Both the position numbers and the translations under genes were made by a program. Of a DNA stretch of 5,151 bases, positions 5,048-5,151 are shown one piece after another (within the stretch, counting starts at the first letter, position 1; each line of letters opens with the position of its first letter). The stretch is from NCBI GenBank assembly GCA_011390985.1, contig JAABRJ010000157.1:1-5151 (forward strand), written 5' to 3'. The notes under the pieces are model-generated. The model did not search any database, was not told where the DNA came from, and saw nothing but the letters and a program-made list of their open reading frames with translations. Origin of the DNA: Desulfobacteraceae bacterium. GTDB taxonomy: Bacteria > Desulfobacterota > Desulfobacteria > Desulfobacterales > JAABRJ01.

Positions 5048-5151
5048 ATTCGGTTGAAATGGTCCCCCAAAAATGGTAAGGGAATTCCGCCCGCAGGCCC
5101 TGCCGGACGGCGCGTACGGGCGGGCCCGGGAGTTTGCATTTCAGCCACACC

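Noticed and set aside
5046..5151. A possible 3' end of a minus-strand gene (stop at 5046-5048, 34 codons open to the window edge, tail reading LRAEFPYHFWGTISTE), and a competing + strand frame from ATG 5073
   Set aside because: Both frames have high G/C at third positions (about 70% and 76%), so composition does not choose between them. The + strand ATG has no Shine-Dalgarno, and neither fragment is recognisable. A convergent gene ending here would fit the terminator placement, but the piece is too short to call.

Overview
The window is GC-rich (clearly above 60% by eye) with strong G/C preference at third codon positions. It carries five convincing genes, all on the + strand. The protein set (two small flavin split-barrel proteins, a PEP-synthase-like phosphotransferase, a DUF523-DUF1722 fusion and a small helical protein starting MDVKDY) fits a sulfate- or metal-reducing Desulfobacterota ('deltaproteobacterial') chromosome. 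That placement rests on recognition of the proteins; there is no rRNA or other taxonomic marker. I see no tRNA, CRISPR array, insertion sequence or phage gene.

Region 1 (about 1-3275) looks like one transcription unit. A good sigma70-type promoter (TTGACA, 17 bp, GATAGT) at 41-69 precedes a pyridoxamine-5'-phosphate-oxidase-like protein (196-570) with a near-perfect Shine-Dalgarno. A second, different protein of the same fold follows (628-1080). This overlaps by the four bases ATGA with a 732-residue phosphotransferase (1077-3275). The large protein has the N-terminal ATP-binding domain and the phosphohistidine 'swivel' domain of PEP synthase. It lacks the C-terminal PEP/pyruvate barrel and instead has a divergent middle domain, which is the layout of rifampicin phosphotransferase. 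Its substrate cannot be read from the sequence.

Region 2 (3341-4291) is a DUF523 (TudS-type desulfidase) plus DUF1722 (YbgA-like) fusion, 65 bases downstream and possibly cotranscribed.

Region 3 (4292-4608) is a 317-base non-coding stretch, more AT-rich in its middle. It contains a promoter candidate, an inverted repeat around that promoter and a hairpin close to the next start codon.

Region 4 (4609-5047) is a single small gene for a 103-residue helical, probably coiled-coil protein. It has a strong ribosome binding site and a clear intrinsic terminator, so it is probably a monocistronic unit. The last 104 bases hold nothing I can assign.

The most interesting element is the linked pair of flavin-fold proteins and the PEP-synthase-like phosphotransferase. 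The ATGA overlap suggests translational coupling, and so a shared small-molecule job, but what that job is remains unknown.
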